Assembly: GCF_900060185.1 (NCBI RefSeq)
Contig: NZ_FIZY01000022.1
Location: forward strand, 1-64,000
DNA from: Grimontia marina
Lineage (GTDB): Bacteria > Pseudomonadota > Gammaproteobacteria > Enterobacterales > Vibrionaceae
DNA: 64,000 nucleotides
Reading direction: 5' to 3'
Shown: positions 40,327 to 49,501 of the stretch, one piece after another
Layout of the letters: each line of letters begins with the position of its first letter
Numbering within the stretch: the stretch's first letter is position 1
Notes under the pieces: generated by a model
Databases searched by the model: none
Seen by the model: the letters and a program-made list of their open reading frames with translations, nothing else
What the model was told of the DNA's origin: nothing
Program-made: the position numbers and the translations under genes

Positions 40327-40830
40327 ATGTCGCAAACTCATTTCAAAGGTGAACCTTTACCACTGCTGGGCACTTTACCTAAGGTCGGAGATCTCGCCCC
40401 GGACTTTTCACTTGCAGCCGGAGACTTGTCAGAGCTGACTCTGGCAGATCTTCGTGGCAGTAAGGTGGTACTGAATATTTTCCCAAGTATTGATACCCCT
40501 ACCTGTGCTGCGAGTGTGCGCGCTTTCAACGAGAAAGCGGCATCAATGAAAAACACCAAGGTGGTCTGTATCTCTGCTGACTTGCCTTTCGCTGCCAGCC
40601 GGTTCTGCGAGCTGGAAGGGCTTAAAAACGTTCAGCATGCATCGACGTTCCGTGATCCGTCATTCATGAGAGATTACGGTGTTGCAATAGCTGAAGGCCC
40701 ACTCGTTGGTCTTTCGGCTCGTTCTGTTGTGGTACTCAATGAAGAAGGTATCGTGCTGTATGTTGAGCTGGTGAATGAGCTTTCTGACGAGCCCGACTAT
40801 GCAGCAGTACTCGCGGAGTTGGCGCAGTAA
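40327..40830 (+). CDS. tpx: Thiol peroxidase Tpx
   Basis: Periplasm-associated or cytosolic atypical 2-Cys peroxiredoxin reduced by thioredoxin. 167 aa. Peroxidatic C60 in FPSIDTPTCAASVR and resolving C94 in AASRFCELEG are both present, with the C-terminal region LSARSVVVLNEEG. AAGGAG stands 7 nt before the ATG at 40327. The gene has its own terminator. Confidence 0.96.
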   Translation: MSQTHFKGEPLPLLGTLPKVGDLAPDFSLAAGDLSELTLADLRGSKVVLNIFPSIDTPTCAASVRAFNEKAASMKNTKVVCISADLPFAASRFCELEGLKNVQHASTFRDPSFMRDYGVAIAEGPLVGLSARSVVVLNEEGIVLYVELVNELSDEPDYAAVLAELAQ

Positions 40831-40838
40831 CAAAAAGC

Positions 40839-40866
40839 AGAAGAAGGCCGCGTGCCTTCTTCTTTA
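40839..40866 (+). terminator. Rho-independent terminator after tpx
   Basis: AGAAGAAGGC - CGCGT - GCCTTCTTCTTT. It may also act on the convergent MerR-family gene. Confidence 0.85.
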
Positions 40867-40888
40867 CATCTCGCGCCTCTATAGCTTT

Positions 40889-41299
40889 TTACTCCGAAGC
40901 TAACGCCTCTAGAATCGAACAGTGGCTGGCATCATCATACACATGCCCACAGCAAGCATCATTGAGCTTTTTTAGCGCAGCGCGGATCTCAGTCAGCTCA
41001 GCGATTTTCTCGTCCAGTTCATCAAGTTTTTTCTGGGTAATGCCCTTTACTTCTGCACAGCTGTGCTGGGTGGCCTCTAAACGGATTTCGAGCAGTTCCT
41101 GAATCTCTTCCAACGTCAGTCCAATGCGTTTGCCTTTGATAATAAAGTGCACTCGAGACACTGCATCTTCATCATAAAGACGGTAACCACTTTCACTTCG
41201 GGATGCTGGCTGCAACAGGCCGACTTTTTCGTAAAACCGCAGCGTATCACCTGACACGCCTGCGCGTTTGGCTAACTGCCCGATTTGTAACATCTTCAT
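40889..41299 (-). CDS. zntR: MerR family regulator, ZntR-like
   Basis: 136-aa metal-responsive activator. The N-terminal winged helix is MLQIGQLAKRAGVSGDTLRFYE; a long dimerisation helix follows, then the zinc-binding end with CCGH and HCSILEALASE, matching the ZntR cysteine/histidine pattern (upstream Cys in QHSCAEVKG). ZntR activates the exporter gene zntA, which is not in this window. ATG at 41293 is an alternative start with better spacing. Confidence 0.87.
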   Translation of the reverse strand: MKMLQIGQLAKRAGVSGDTLRFYEKVGLLQPASRSESGYRLYDEDAVSRVHFIIKGKRIGLTLEEIQELLEIRLEATQHSCAEVKGITQKKLDELDEKIAELTEIRAALKKLNDACCGHVYDDASHCSILEALASE

Positions 41300-41336
41300 A
41301 GATCCCTTCTCGCGTATTTTTGTGACAAAACCACAA

Positions 41337-41371
41337 AAGCAATCGATTGCTTCAATAAATTAGGTTAGAAT
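41337..41371 (+). promoter_or_regulatory. PurR-type operator and promoter of purHD
   Basis: AAGCAATCGATTGCTT (41337-41352) is a perfect 16-bp palindrome of the PurR box type (consensus core GCAAACGTTTGC). It lies just before a -10 TAGAAT (41366-41371), so a PurR-guanine/hypoxanthine complex would block RNA polymerase. Confidence 0.75.
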
Positions 41372-41406
41372 GTGCGCCGATTCAATCAAGGCTTCGCCGT
41401 AGCGGG

Positions 41407-41448
41407 TATTTGGCAAAGCGGCTCTCACAGCGGCGGTTTTGCCAAATA
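41407..41448 (+). promoter_or_regulatory. Stem-loop in the purHD leader
   Basis: TATTTGGCAAA (41407-41417) pairs exactly with TTTGCCAAATA (41438-41448) around a GC-rich 20-nt loop. It lies within the about 100-nt 5' leader of purH, 32 nt before the start codon. The role (attenuation, stability or none) is unknown. Confidence 0.6.
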
Positions 41449-41479
41449 TCCTATCCCCACATTTAAAGAGATGGTAGCA

Positions 41480-43072
41480 ATGGAAAACGCTCGTCCTATT
41501 CGTCGCGCATTGATTAGCGTATCTGATAAAACCGGCATTGTAGAATTTGCCAAAGCTCTCGCAGAAAAAGGTGTCGATATTCTGTCGACTGGCGGTACCG
41601 CTCGCCTGCTGGCAGAGCAAGGTCTAGCAGTGACTGAAGTCTCTGACTACACCGGTTTTCCTGAGATGATGGATGGGCGCGTAAAAACCCTGCACCCAAA
41701 AGTACACGGCGGTATCTTGGGTCGTCGTGAAACTGATGATGCCGTGATGAACGAACACGGTATTTCGCCAATCGACATGGTTGTCGTCAACCTGTACCCA
41801 TTCGCGGAAACAGTGGCAAAAGAGGGCTGTACGCTGGAAGATGCGGTTAAAAACATCGATATCGGTGGCCCAACCATGGTTCGCTCTGCGGCGAAAAACC
41901 ACAAAGACGTGACCATCGTGGTGAATGCATCAGATTACGACCGCGTGCTGGCTGAGCTTGATGCCAACAACGGTTCACTGACACTACAAACCCGTTTTGA
42001 TCTGGCTATCTCAGCATTTGAACACACGGCTGCTTACGACGGTATGATCGCCAACTACTTCGGTACCATGGTGCCGTCTTATGGCGACAACAAAGAAGGC
42101 GATGAGGAGTCGAAGTTCCCACGCACCTTTAACCAGCAGTTCATCAAAAAGCAGGACATGCGCTACGGCGAAAACAGCCACCAGGCAGCGGCGTTCTACA
42201 CCGAAGCGAATCCGGAAGAAGCGTCTGTCTCTACGGCTACCCAGCTTCAAGGTAAAGCACTGTCTTACAACAACATCGCAGATACTGATGCCGCGCTTGA
42301 GTGTGTGAAAGAGTTCATCGAGCCAGCGTGTGTGATCGTTAAGCACGCCAACCCATGTGGTGTGGCACTTGGCGAAAACATCCTTGAAGCATACGACCGT
42401 GCTTACAAGACTGACCCAACTTCCGCGTTTGGCGGCATCATCGCGTTTAACCGTGAACTGGATGCGGAAACCGCACAAGCTATTGTTGACCGTCAATTTG
42501 TAGAAGTCATCATTGCACCAAGCGTGTCAAACGCAGCGGTAGAAGTGGTTAGCGCGAAGAAAAATGTTCGCCTGCTGGTTTGCGGCGAGTGGAGTACACA
42601 GACGACTGGCTTTGACGTGAAACGCGTTAACGGCGGCCTGTTGGTTCAGGACCGTGACCAAGGTATGGTCTCTCTGGATGACCTAAAAGTGGTCTCCAAG
42701 CGTCAGCCTTCCGACGAAGAACTGCGTGATGCGCTGTTCTGCTGGAAAGTCGCGAAATACGTGAAATCCAACGCGATTGTCTACGCGAAAGGTAACATGA
42801 CCATCGGTGTAGGCGCAGGCCAGATGAGCCGCGTTTACTCGGCGAAAATTGCGGGTATCAAAGCCGCTGACGAGAATCTGGAAGTAGCAGGCAGCGTGAT
42901 GGCGTCTGATGCATTCTTCCCGTTCCGTGATGGTATCGATGCAGCTGCAGAAGCTGGCATTACCTGTGTTATCCAGCCAGGCGGTTCAATGCGTGATGAC
43001 GAAGTGATTACCGCTGCTGACGAACACGGCATGTCAATGGTCTTCACTGGCATGCGCCACTTCCGCCACTAA
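41480..43072 (+). CDS. purH: Bifunctional AICAR transformylase/IMP cyclohydrolase
   Basis: Last two steps of IMP synthesis. The 530-aa enzyme has the N-terminal cyclohydrolase domain ([20 protein letters not shown]) and the transformylase domain with [29 protein letters not shown] and [10 protein letters not shown] near the C-terminus. ATG at 41480 has AAGAG 9 nt upstream and gives the E. coli length; earlier in-frame ATGs lie in the leader. Operon with purD (53-nt gap). Confidence 0.97.
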   Translation: MENARPIRRALISVSDKTGIVEFAKALAEKGVDILSTGGTARLLAEQGLAVTEVSDYTGFPEMMDGRVKTLHPKVHGGILGRRETDDAVMNEHGISPIDMVVVNLYPFAETVAKEGCTLEDAVKNIDIGGPTMVRSAAKNHKDVTIVVNASDYDRVLAELDANNGSLTLQTRFDLAISAFEHTAAYDGMIANYFGTMVPSYGDNKEGDEESKFPRTFNQQFIKKQDMRYGENSHQAAAFYTEANPEEASVSTATQLQGKALSYNNIADTDAALECVKEFIEPACVIVKHANPCGVALGENILEAYDRAYKTDPTSAFGGIIAFNRELDAETAQAIVDRQFVEVIIAPSVSNAAVEVVSAKKNVRLLVCGEWSTQTTGFDVKRVNGGLLVQDRDQGMVSLDDLKVVSKRQPSDEELRDALFCWKVAKYVKSNAIVYAKGNMTIGVGAGQMSRVYSAKIAGIKAADENLEVAGSVMASDAFFPFRDGIDAAAEAGITCVIQPGGSMRDDEVITAADEHGMSMVFTGMRHFRH

Positions 43073-43125
43073 GCATTTTTCACAGCCCAGAGTCACTCTG
43101 GGCTGCTTTGATTGAAGGATTCAAA

Positions 43126-44415
43126 ATGGACGTATTGGTTATTGGCAGCGGCGGCCGTGAACACGCTCTGGCGTGGAAAGTCGCACAGTCTGCAAAAGTT
43201 GAGACCGTTTTTGTCGCGCCGGGCAACGCAGGTACCGCGCTGGAGCCAAAGCTTGAAAATGTCGCCATTGGCGTCGAAGATATCGTAGCGCTGGTCGCTT
43301 TTGCTCAGGATAAAAATATCGGCCTGACCATTGTCGGCCCGGAAGCCCCACTTGTGATTGGTGTGGTTGATGCTTTCCGTGAAGCAGGCTTGCCGATCTT
43401 CGGTCCAACCGAAGCTGCCGCGCAGCTGGAAGGCTCAAAAGCCTTCACCAAGGACTTCCTTGCCCGTCACCAAATCCCGACAGCGGAATACCAGAACTTT
43501 ACCGAGATTGAGCCAGCACTGGCGTACGTGCGCGATAAAGGTGCACCTATTGTTGTTAAAGCAGACGGTCTGGCAGCAGGTAAAGGCGTTATCGTTGCGA
43601 TGACCTTGGAAGAAGCGGAAAACGCGATTCGTGACATGCTGGCAGGCAATGCTTTTGGCGATGCAGGTAGCCGTGTGGTTATCGAGGAATTCCTTGATGG
43701 CGAAGAAGCGAGCTTTATCGTTATGGTTGACGGTGAAAACGTTCTGCCAATGGCCACCAGCCAGGATCACAAGCGTGTCGGGAATGGCGACACGGGCCCG
43801 AACACTGGCGGTATGGGCGCTTACAGCCCAGCACCTGTAGTCACAGCTGAAATTCACGATCGCGTGATGAACGAAGTGATTTACCCAACCGTTCGCGGCA
43901 TGGCGTCAGAAGGCCACCCATACACAGGTTTCCTCTATGCAGGCCTGATGGTGATGGCTGATGGCACACCGAAAGTGATTGAATACAACTGCCGCTTTGG
44001 CGACCCAGAAACCCAGCCAATCATGCTGCGTCTGCAATCTGATCTGGTTGAGCTTTGCGAAGCTGCGGTAGCCGGTAAGCTGGATACCGTAGAGTCCAAG
44101 TGGGATCCACGTGCATCCATCGGTGTTGTGCTGGCAGCGGGCGGCTACCCTGCGTCATACAACAAAGGCGATGTCATTTCTGGCTTGCCAACCACTGAGT
44201 TGGATGCAGCGAAAGTCTTCCATGCAGGGACGGCAGAAAAAGACGGTAATGTTGTGACTGCTGGCGGTCGTGTGCTATGTGCGACTGCGATGGGTGACAC
44301 TGTTTCAGAAGCGCAAAAACGTGCTTACGAGCTGGCATCACAAATCAGTTGGGATGGTATGTTCCACCGTGATGACATTGGCTACCGTGCGATTGCACGT
44401 GAGCAGGGTGAGTAA
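43126..44415 (+). CDS. purD: Phosphoribosylamine-glycine ligase
   Basis: ATP-grasp enzyme for the second step of purine synthesis. 429 aa; the N-terminal [18 protein letters not shown], the [15 protein letters not shown] loop (about residue 145), and [17 protein letters not shown] and [12 protein letters not shown] are all typical. GAAGGA precedes the ATG at 43126. Last gene of purHD. Confidence 0.97.
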   Translation: MDVLVIGSGGREHALAWKVAQSAKVETVFVAPGNAGTALEPKLENVAIGVEDIVALVAFAQDKNIGLTIVGPEAPLVIGVVDAFREAGLPIFGPTEAAAQLEGSKAFTKDFLARHQIPTAEYQNFTEIEPALAYVRDKGAPIVVKADGLAAGKGVIVAMTLEEAENAIRDMLAGNAFGDAGSRVVIEEFLDGEEASFIVMVDGENVLPMATSQDHKRVGNGDTGPNTGGMGAYSPAPVVTAEIHDRVMNEVIYPTVRGMASEGHPYTGFLYAGLMVMADGTPKVIEYNCRFGDPETQPIMLRLQSDLVELCEAAVAGKLDTVESKWDPRASIGVVLAAGGYPASYNKGDVISGLPTTELDAAKVFHAGTAEKDGNVVTAGGRVLCATAMGDTVSEAQKRAYELASQISWDGMFHRDDIGYRAIAREQGE

Positions 44416-44446
44416 TCTCTCAAGCTGAAATGCTGTACTAAAACGT

Positions 44447-44473
44447 CAAAACGCGCCAATCGGCGCGTTTTTT
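44447..44473 (+). terminator. Rho-independent terminator after purD
   Basis: AAAACGCGCC - AATC - GGCGCGTTTTTT, convergent with the DUF1481 gene. Confidence 0.92.
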
Positions 44474-44493
44474 CTTTCTGGGAGATACGAACT

Positions 44494-45174
44494 TTAGAAT
44501 TCCGGTCTTTCGAAACAATCCGCACTGTCATTATCCAGCACGATAATGGTTTCTGCCGTATTCGTGTTACGGCCGACTTTGCCGACAGCTGCAATGAAAT
44601 TATCTTCTTTCTTCAGCCTGTGCAGAATGTAATCTGGAAACTCTGCACTGAACTTCAGTGTCTTTACTTCACCAGAACCACACTCTTCAAACACCCCTTC
44701 ATTCCAGTAGCCTTGGAAGAAGCTTTTGTTGTTCTTGCCCAGCGCCTTAGCGGTCTCTAAGGCCTTTTCTGCTTGCTGGTAATACCTTATCAGCTCAGTG
44801 CTACGTATTGGCAGCAACGTACCATCGAGGCGATATTGCTGATACACCGCTTGCCCCTCAGAGTCATAGCGGATCAGAATTGACTGATGCTTTAGCTCAC
44901 CATCAATCAAAGTATTCCCTTCGCGCTGAATTTCACGCACGACACCTTTGCGCCAGCGGTATTCAGACGAATACTGACCATAGTCACCCATCATCACTGT
45001 TTCAGTGAGGGTTTCGGGAAAGCGTTGACGTTCATCAAGCCAGAAAATACTCGTGGCATCACCCTGCACAGAGGCAGTGACGGTTTGAACAGGAGGTTGG
45101 ATTTTCTCTGTCGAGCTACAGCCCGCCAAAGTAAGAATAAGAGATGAAACGAGGAGAGACGCTTTAACGCGCAT
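44494..45174 (-). CDS. DUF1481 lipoprotein (YjaH-like)
   Basis: 226-aa predicted outer- or inner-membrane lipoprotein. Signal peptide with lipobox LTLAGC (Cys about residue 18), followed by a soluble periplasmic domain of the DUF1481 family, whose function is unknown. It is immediately downstream of hupA (42-nt gap), as yjaH is in E. coli. The start at 45174 (MRVKASLLVSS) gives a normal signal peptide; an upstream ATG only adds six residues. Confidence 0.86.
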   Translation of the reverse strand: MRVKASLLVSSLILTLAGCSSTEKIQPPVQTVTASVQGDATSIFWLDERQRFPETLTETVMMGDYGQYSSEYRWRKGVVREIQREGNTLIDGELKHQSILIRYDSEGQAVYQQYRLDGTLLPIRSTELIRYYQQAEKALETAKALGKNNKSFFQGYWNEGVFEECGSGEVKTLKFSAEFPDYILHRLKKEDNFIAAVGKVGRNTNTAETIIVLDNDSADCFERPEF

Positions 45175-45216
45175 AAATATCCGCCAAAACAAAAAATTGC
45201 TTTGGCGGAGTATAAC

Positions 45217-45489
45217 TTACTTAACTGCGTCTTTAAGCGCTTTGCCCGCAACAAACGCAGGAACGTTTGCAGCTGCAATTTGGATTTCCTGACCAGTTTG
45301 TGGGTTACGGCCAGTGCGCGCAGCACGGTGGTTAACTTTAAACGTACCGAAACCGATCAGTTGAACCTGGTCACCGTCTTTCAGTGCACCTTCGATACCC
45401 GCCAGAGTTGCTTCCAGTGCAGCTTTAGCTTGTGCTTTAGACAGGTCTGCTTTTTCAGCAATCAGGTCGATCAAGTTGGTCTTGTTCAT
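45217..45489 (-). CDS. hupA: DNA-binding protein HU-alpha
   Basis: 90-aa histone-like architectural protein. It has the [20 protein letters not shown] start, [20 protein letters not shown] arm region and KALKDAVK end of HU-alpha. AAGGGAAG precedes the ATG at 45489; upstream in-frame codons are not coding. Confidence 0.98.
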   Translation of the reverse strand: MNKTNLIDLIAEKADLSKAQAKAALEATLAGIEGALKDGDQVQLIGFGTFKVNHRAARTGRNPQTGQEIQIAAANVPAFVAGKALKDAVK

Positions 45490-45724
45490 TAGGTCTTCCC
45501 TTCTTAGGTTTTCTTGAGACAAGTGAACTCTAATTCAAAAGAAGCCCAGCTGGCAAAGGTTTGTGGCGCTACAAGTGACTGTATGCAGAGTCTTTAACCA
45601 AAAACTGAGCGCATCCTCACAAAATATTGGGTATATTTTGGCGGCAACTCTTGTATTTACTGCCCTCAGACCCGATCTTTGGCGCTACTATTGGTCCTGT
45701 TTATTACATTTACGCTGGAAAAAG

Positions 45725-46903
45725 ATGATCCTGCTATTCATGTTTGTGGCACTTTCCATTGGTGTCTCATTTATCTGTTCGGTGCTCGAAGCGGTGCTTT
45801 TGAGTATTACCCCGAGTTATCTCGCCCAAATGCGACAGCAAGGTCACCCGGCTGCCGGACGTCTGTCTTCTTTGAAAGATGATATCGACCGTCCATTGGC
45901 TTCTATTCTGACCCTGAACACCATCGCTCACACCGTAGGTGCAGCAGCATCCGGTGCACAAGCAGCAAAAGTCTTCGGTGATGCCTGGTTAGGCGTGTTC
46001 TCCGGCGTGTTGACGCTGGCGATTCTGGTGCTGTCTGAAATTGTGCCAAAAACCATTGGTGCAACCTACTGGCGTCAACTGGCACCGGGCGCAGCCACCG
46101 TGCTTCGTTGGATGGTATGGGCATTGACTCCTTTCGTTTGGGCTTCGGAGCAACTGACCCGTCGACTGGCGCACGGTAAAGAGCAGCCAAAGCTGCGTGA
46201 TGAAATCTCCGCGATGGCAATGTTGGCGAAAGAAAGTGGCGAGCTGGAAGATGACGAGTCCACCATGTTGACCAACCTGCTGAGCCTTCGTGACGTGCCG
46301 GTTACCAAGTTGATGACCCCACGCCCTGTGCTGTTCCGCGTTGATGCCACCATGACCATCGAGGATTTCCTGCGCGAGCACCATGACACGCCGTTCTCCC
46401 GCCCGCTGGTTTATGCCGAATCACGTGACAATATTCTGGGCTTTGTTCACCGTCTTGAGCTGTTCTCCGCCAGCCAGCACGGTAAAGGTCAGAAGCAACT
46501 TGGCAGCCTGATGCGCCCACTCCCAGTGGTTCATGATTCCACTATCGTGCCGAAAGCGTTTGACCGTCTGATGGCACAGCGCTCTCAACTGGCGTTGATT
46601 GTTGACGAGTATGGCGACGTTCAAGGCATCATCACACTGGAAGATATCTTCGAGCACCTGATGGGCAAAGAAATCATGGATGAGGCCGACAAGACCTCAA
46701 ACATGCAGGCACTTGCCCATGAACGCTGGGAAGACTGGAAAGAAGCCCACGGCGTGATTGAAAGCAAAGATGATGACGAAGAAGAAGCGGATAAAGCGGT
46801 GGAAGAACTGGCAGAATCCTCAGAAAAAGAAGAGGCCTCTCAAAAGAACACCGAGGACGGGAAATCGACTTCGCCGAACGATGAAGAGAAAACCTCAAAG
46901 TAA
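45725..46903 (+). CDS. CNNM/DUF21 and CBS-domain membrane protein
   Basis: 392-aa protein. An N-terminal DUF21 transmembrane domain (about residues 1-165) contains LAQMRQQGHPAAGRLSSLK, ILTLNTIAHTVGAAASG and EIVPKTIGATYWRQ. A CBS pair follows (about 190-315, RDVPVTKLMTPRP and EYGDVQGIITLEDIFEHLMG). The very acidic, low-complexity tail (about 350-392) is unusual and replaces the CorC/HlyC domain of many relatives. The family is linked to magnesium or other divalent-cation transport; the ion is not evident. The weak ribosome site leaves the start slightly uncertain. Confidence 0.84.
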   Translation: MILLFMFVALSIGVSFICSVLEAVLLSITPSYLAQMRQQGHPAAGRLSSLKDDIDRPLASILTLNTIAHTVGAAASGAQAAKVFGDAWLGVFSGVLTLAILVLSEIVPKTIGATYWRQLAPGAATVLRWMVWALTPFVWASEQLTRRLAHGKEQPKLRDEISAMAMLAKESGELEDDESTMLTNLLSLRDVPVTKLMTPRPVLFRVDATMTIEDFLREHHDTPFSRPLVYAESRDNILGFVHRLELFSASQHGKGQKQLGSLMRPLPVVHDSTIVPKAFDRLMAQRSQLALIVDEYGDVQGIITLEDIFEHLMGKEIMDEADKTSNMQALAHERWEDWKEAHGVIESKDDDEEEADKAVEELAESSEKEEASQKNTEDGKSTSPNDEEKTSK

Positions 46904-46916
46904 TCGTCACCAAAAG

Positions 46917-46943
46917 AAAACGGGCCATCAGGCCCGTTTTTTA
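46917..46943. terminator. Bidirectional Rho-independent terminator
   Basis: AAAACGGGCC - ATCA - GGCCCGTTTTTT between the convergent CBS-protein and DUF416 genes. Confidence 0.92.
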
Positions 46944-46964
46944 TTTTATCAGTGCCATGCTGGC

Positions 46965-47552
46965 TTAGAGTGATAAACCGAGGTTACTCACGCCTTCTTC
47001 ACGCAGTTCATTGCGAATGCCGCGAATCATCTCAACATCACGCTCTTCTGCTTCTTTCAGTGCACGGAAGATAGCCCACTGCATGTCCCACTCGGCACAC
47101 ACAGACTCAATCTCTTTCTGGTTCTCGTTCGTCACTTCAACGCCGGTTTGCGCTTCTTCAAGCTGCGCCACACTTGCCACCGATTGCTGGCTGACTTTCA
47201 GCACAGATTCCAGCAGCAGGTCGCGGTCCAGCAGTGTGTGGATCAGCGTCGACATCGACACACAGGCATCAATCGCTGGGTAAACCAGATAAATATCGAA
47301 TTCTTCCGTGGTCGGGATCAGCTCTTCCAGCTTTTCCAGTTGACACTCAAAGTTGATTTTGGCGTTCTTAACCGTCAGCACTTCCCAAACTGCATCCAAA
47401 AGCTGGCGGAATGCCTGAGGCTCCGCAAACTCAGTTTGTTGGCAAAAAGCCGCGTAGTTGGGATACATGCGCTCCACCAGCGCTGCCATAAAAGTGATAT
47501 GCTGCCATGAGTCGAGTTTTTCGAGTCGCAGCTGGATCGGATTCTGTAACAT
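46965..47552 (-). CDS. DUF416 protein (YjaG-like)
   Basis: 195-aa cytosolic helical protein of the YjaG/DUF416 family, no known function. Recognised by LRLEKLDSWQHITFMAALVERMYP at the N-terminus and the E/R-rich helical C-terminus. In E. coli it sits immediately before hupA; here the CBS-protein gene lies between them. Confidence 0.88.
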   Translation of the reverse strand: MLQNPIQLRLEKLDSWQHITFMAALVERMYPNYAAFCQQTEFAEPQAFRQLLDAVWEVLTVKNAKINFECQLEKLEELIPTTEEFDIYLVYPAIDACVSMSTLIHTLLDRDLLLESVLKVSQQSVASVAQLEEAQTGVEVTNENQKEIESVCAEWDMQWAIFRALKEAEERDVEMIRGIRNELREEGVSNLGLSL

Positions 47553-47645
47553 GGTCTGCCGTCTACAGTGATTGCCGACGTGTAATGCCGGATAGGATTT
47601 CCGCGCAAGTGTACTTTATATACTGCAATAGCAAAAGGAACAGAT

Positions 47646-48551
47646 TTGAACCATCTTTATCTTCGCTCAGCCCAACAAAAACGTTATCTCGCGTTATTGG
47701 AAGACGCCGCCCTACCCGATCTGCAAATCACCGAAGATATCAGCAAAGCCAATATCATCCTCGCCGACCCACCGAAATTCGCGCCGGAGCTTGAAAAGGC
47801 AAAGCACCTTCAATGGTTGCAGTCGACCTTTGCGGGTTGTGACGCCCTGTTGGCCAAACCAAGAACTGACTACCAGCTCACCAATGTGCGTGGGATCTTC
47901 GGCCCCTTGATGTCGGAGTATGTTATCGGTCAGCTTCTGGCATTAACCCGCCATTTCGCCCATTACCGCGATGCGCAGCTGGAAAGCAAATGGTCACCAG
48001 TGCCTTATCAGGGCCTGACCGGAAAATGCATGGTGATACTTGGAACAGGCTCGATTGGTGCGCATGTTGCTAAGACCGCACGTCATTTGGGGATGCAGGT
48101 GATGGGTGTGAGCCGCTCCGGAAAACCCGTAGAAGGGTTCGATAACGTTATCACCAACGCCAACATGACAGACGCTTTTGCCAAGGCAGATGTGATTGTC
48201 TCAGTATTGCCTTCCACGCCGGAAACCAAAGGCCTGCTCAACCGGGATACGCTGTCTGCTTGCAAACAAGCCATTCTGTTTAACGTTGGCCGTGGGCCTG
48301 TGCTGGAAGAAGAAGGTCTCCTCGAAGCTATCGAAGGTGGAAACATCCAGCATGCGGTATTTGATGTATTCAGCAAAGAGCCGCTCGCACCTGAGCACCC
48401 GTTTTGGACACATCCATCTATCACGGTCACGCCCCATATTTCAGCCGAAAGCTTCCCGGAACAAGTGTTTGGCATTTTCGTCGACAACTACACACGCTGG
48501 CTAAATGGCGAGCCATTAAACTATCAAATGGACTTCACGTTGGGGTATTGA
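47646..48551 (+). CDS. D-2-hydroxyacid dehydrogenase family protein
   Basis: 301-aa NAD(P)H oxidoreductase. The Rossmann loop is VILGTGSIGAHVAKTARHLG (about residue 130). The catalytic Arg/Glu/His set is seen in NVGRGPVLEEEG, FSKEPLAPEHP and TPHISAES. It is closest by pattern to the glyoxylate/hydroxypyruvate reductase-like group; the substrate is uncertain. The start is TTG at 47646, 7 nt after AAGGA. Its stop overlaps the next start by one base (TGATG), so the pair is translationally coupled. Confidence 0.86.
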   Translation: MNHLYLRSAQQKRYLALLEDAALPDLQITEDISKANIILADPPKFAPELEKAKHLQWLQSTFAGCDALLAKPRTDYQLTNVRGIFGPLMSEYVIGQLLALTRHFAHYRDAQLESKWSPVPYQGLTGKCMVILGTGSIGAHVAKTARHLGMQVMGVSRSGKPVEGFDNVITNANMTDAFAKADVIVSVLPSTPETKGLLNRDTLSACKQAILFNVGRGPVLEEEGLLEAIEGGNIQHAVFDVFSKEPLAPEHPFWTHPSITVTPHISAESFPEQVFGIFVDNYTRWLNGEPLNYQMDFTLGY

Positions 48552-49135
48552 TGACAAACACGCCTTTAGGAATCTTGTTGAAAGAGGTGCAAGAGTGCCG
48601 CCACTGCGAAGCCCATTTACCATTGGGGCCTCGTCCTGTGGTGCAAGCTGAGTCTTCCGCTAGATTGCTGATTATTGGTCAGGCACCAGGAACCCGCGTG
48701 CATGAAACGGGGATTCCGTGGAATGACCCCAGCGGTGATCGACTGCGTGAATGGCTTCAGATGGATAAAGAAAGATTCTATGACCCTGCTCAGATCGCCA
48801 TCATGCCGATGGGGTTTTGCTATCCGGGGCGCAGCAGTTCCGGCGACCTGCCGCCAAGACCCGAGTGCGCACCCAAGTGGCATGCTGCGATTAAGTCGCA
48901 TCTAACCAATGTGGAATTGACCCTTTTGATTGGCGATTATGCGCAGCGCTATTATCTGGAAGGTAAGCCCAAAACCTTGACTGAAACGGTGAAAGCCAAC
49001 ACTAACTGGTCACCGGACTTTATCGCGCTCCCCCACCCTTCTCCCCGCAATAATCTGTGGCTGAGGAAAAATCCATGGTTCGACGCAGAGATCCTGCCCA
49101 TGTTGAGAAAACGTATTGATCAGCTTTTCTTATGA
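48551..49135 (+). CDS. Uracil-DNA glycosylase family protein (COG1573-like)
   Basis: 194-aa protein with a UDG fold. N-terminal CRHCEAHLPLGPRP, the first active-site segment IIGQAPGTRVHETGIPWND (about residue 39), and the second motif LPHPSPRNNLWLRKNPWF near the C-terminus. It lacks the four-cysteine Fe-S set of family 4/5 enzymes: only one CxxC is obvious. It may repair uracil, or act on another substrate. Coupled to the preceding dehydrogenase gene. Confidence 0.83.
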   Translation: MTNTPLGILLKEVQECRHCEAHLPLGPRPVVQAESSARLLIIGQAPGTRVHETGIPWNDPSGDRLREWLQMDKERFYDPAQIAIMPMGFCYPGRSSSGDLPPRPECAPKWHAAIKSHLTNVELTLLIGDYAQRYYLEGKPKTLTETVKANTNWSPDFIALPHPSPRNNLWLRKNPWFDAEILPMLRKRIDQLFL

Positions 49136-49459
49136 CAATCAGCTTTTTTCTGAACATCAAATCACACCAAACAAGTATTTAATTTCAATTTCATGATTTT
49201 CAAATAGTTAATTAGGGCGTACAGCTTTGCGAGGAATTTTCCCGGTGAACCTGATTGATACGATTTCTGCAAAATAGCGCATAAAATTCGTTCTTAAATA
49301 ACTTGATCAGCATTTAACAAGTCAAACAGCTTTAACCTGTACGTTATTTTCCAAATGAAAGAGATGGTCATCTAATTATTTGTTTTTAAATGAAATAAAC
49401 ATAATGTTCAGCTTTCTTAGGAAAATTCCCGACGAACCCTGTACAAGACGGCAGGAACG
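49136..49459. other. AT-rich intergenic region with a degenerate direct repeat
   Basis: No ORF. Two copies of a 31-33-bp sequence, CAGCTTT-N3-AGGAA..TTCCCG..GAACC (49222-49252 and 49409-49442), lie 187 bp apart. Their cores GGAATTTTCC and GGAAAATTCC are reverse complements of each other. A third partial copy (ACAGCTTTAACCTGTACG) starts near 49325. This may be a remnant of a mobile element or regulator sites. Confidence 0.5.
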
Positions 49460-49484
49460 AAAAAGGCCAGCATCTGCTGGCCTC
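49460..49484 (-). terminator. Rho-independent terminator after hemE
   Basis: Minus strand: GGCCAGCA - GA - TGCTGGCC followed by TTTTTC, 17 nt past the hemE stop. Confidence 0.92.
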
Positions 49485-49501
49485 AATAAATGTAAACGGT
49501 A

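Noticed and set aside
40147-40341. 64-aa minus-strand ORF between ppnP and tpx
   Set aside because: It begins inside the tpx coding start, has no convincing ribosome site and shows no recognisable features; more likely intergenic DNA carrying the tpx promoter.
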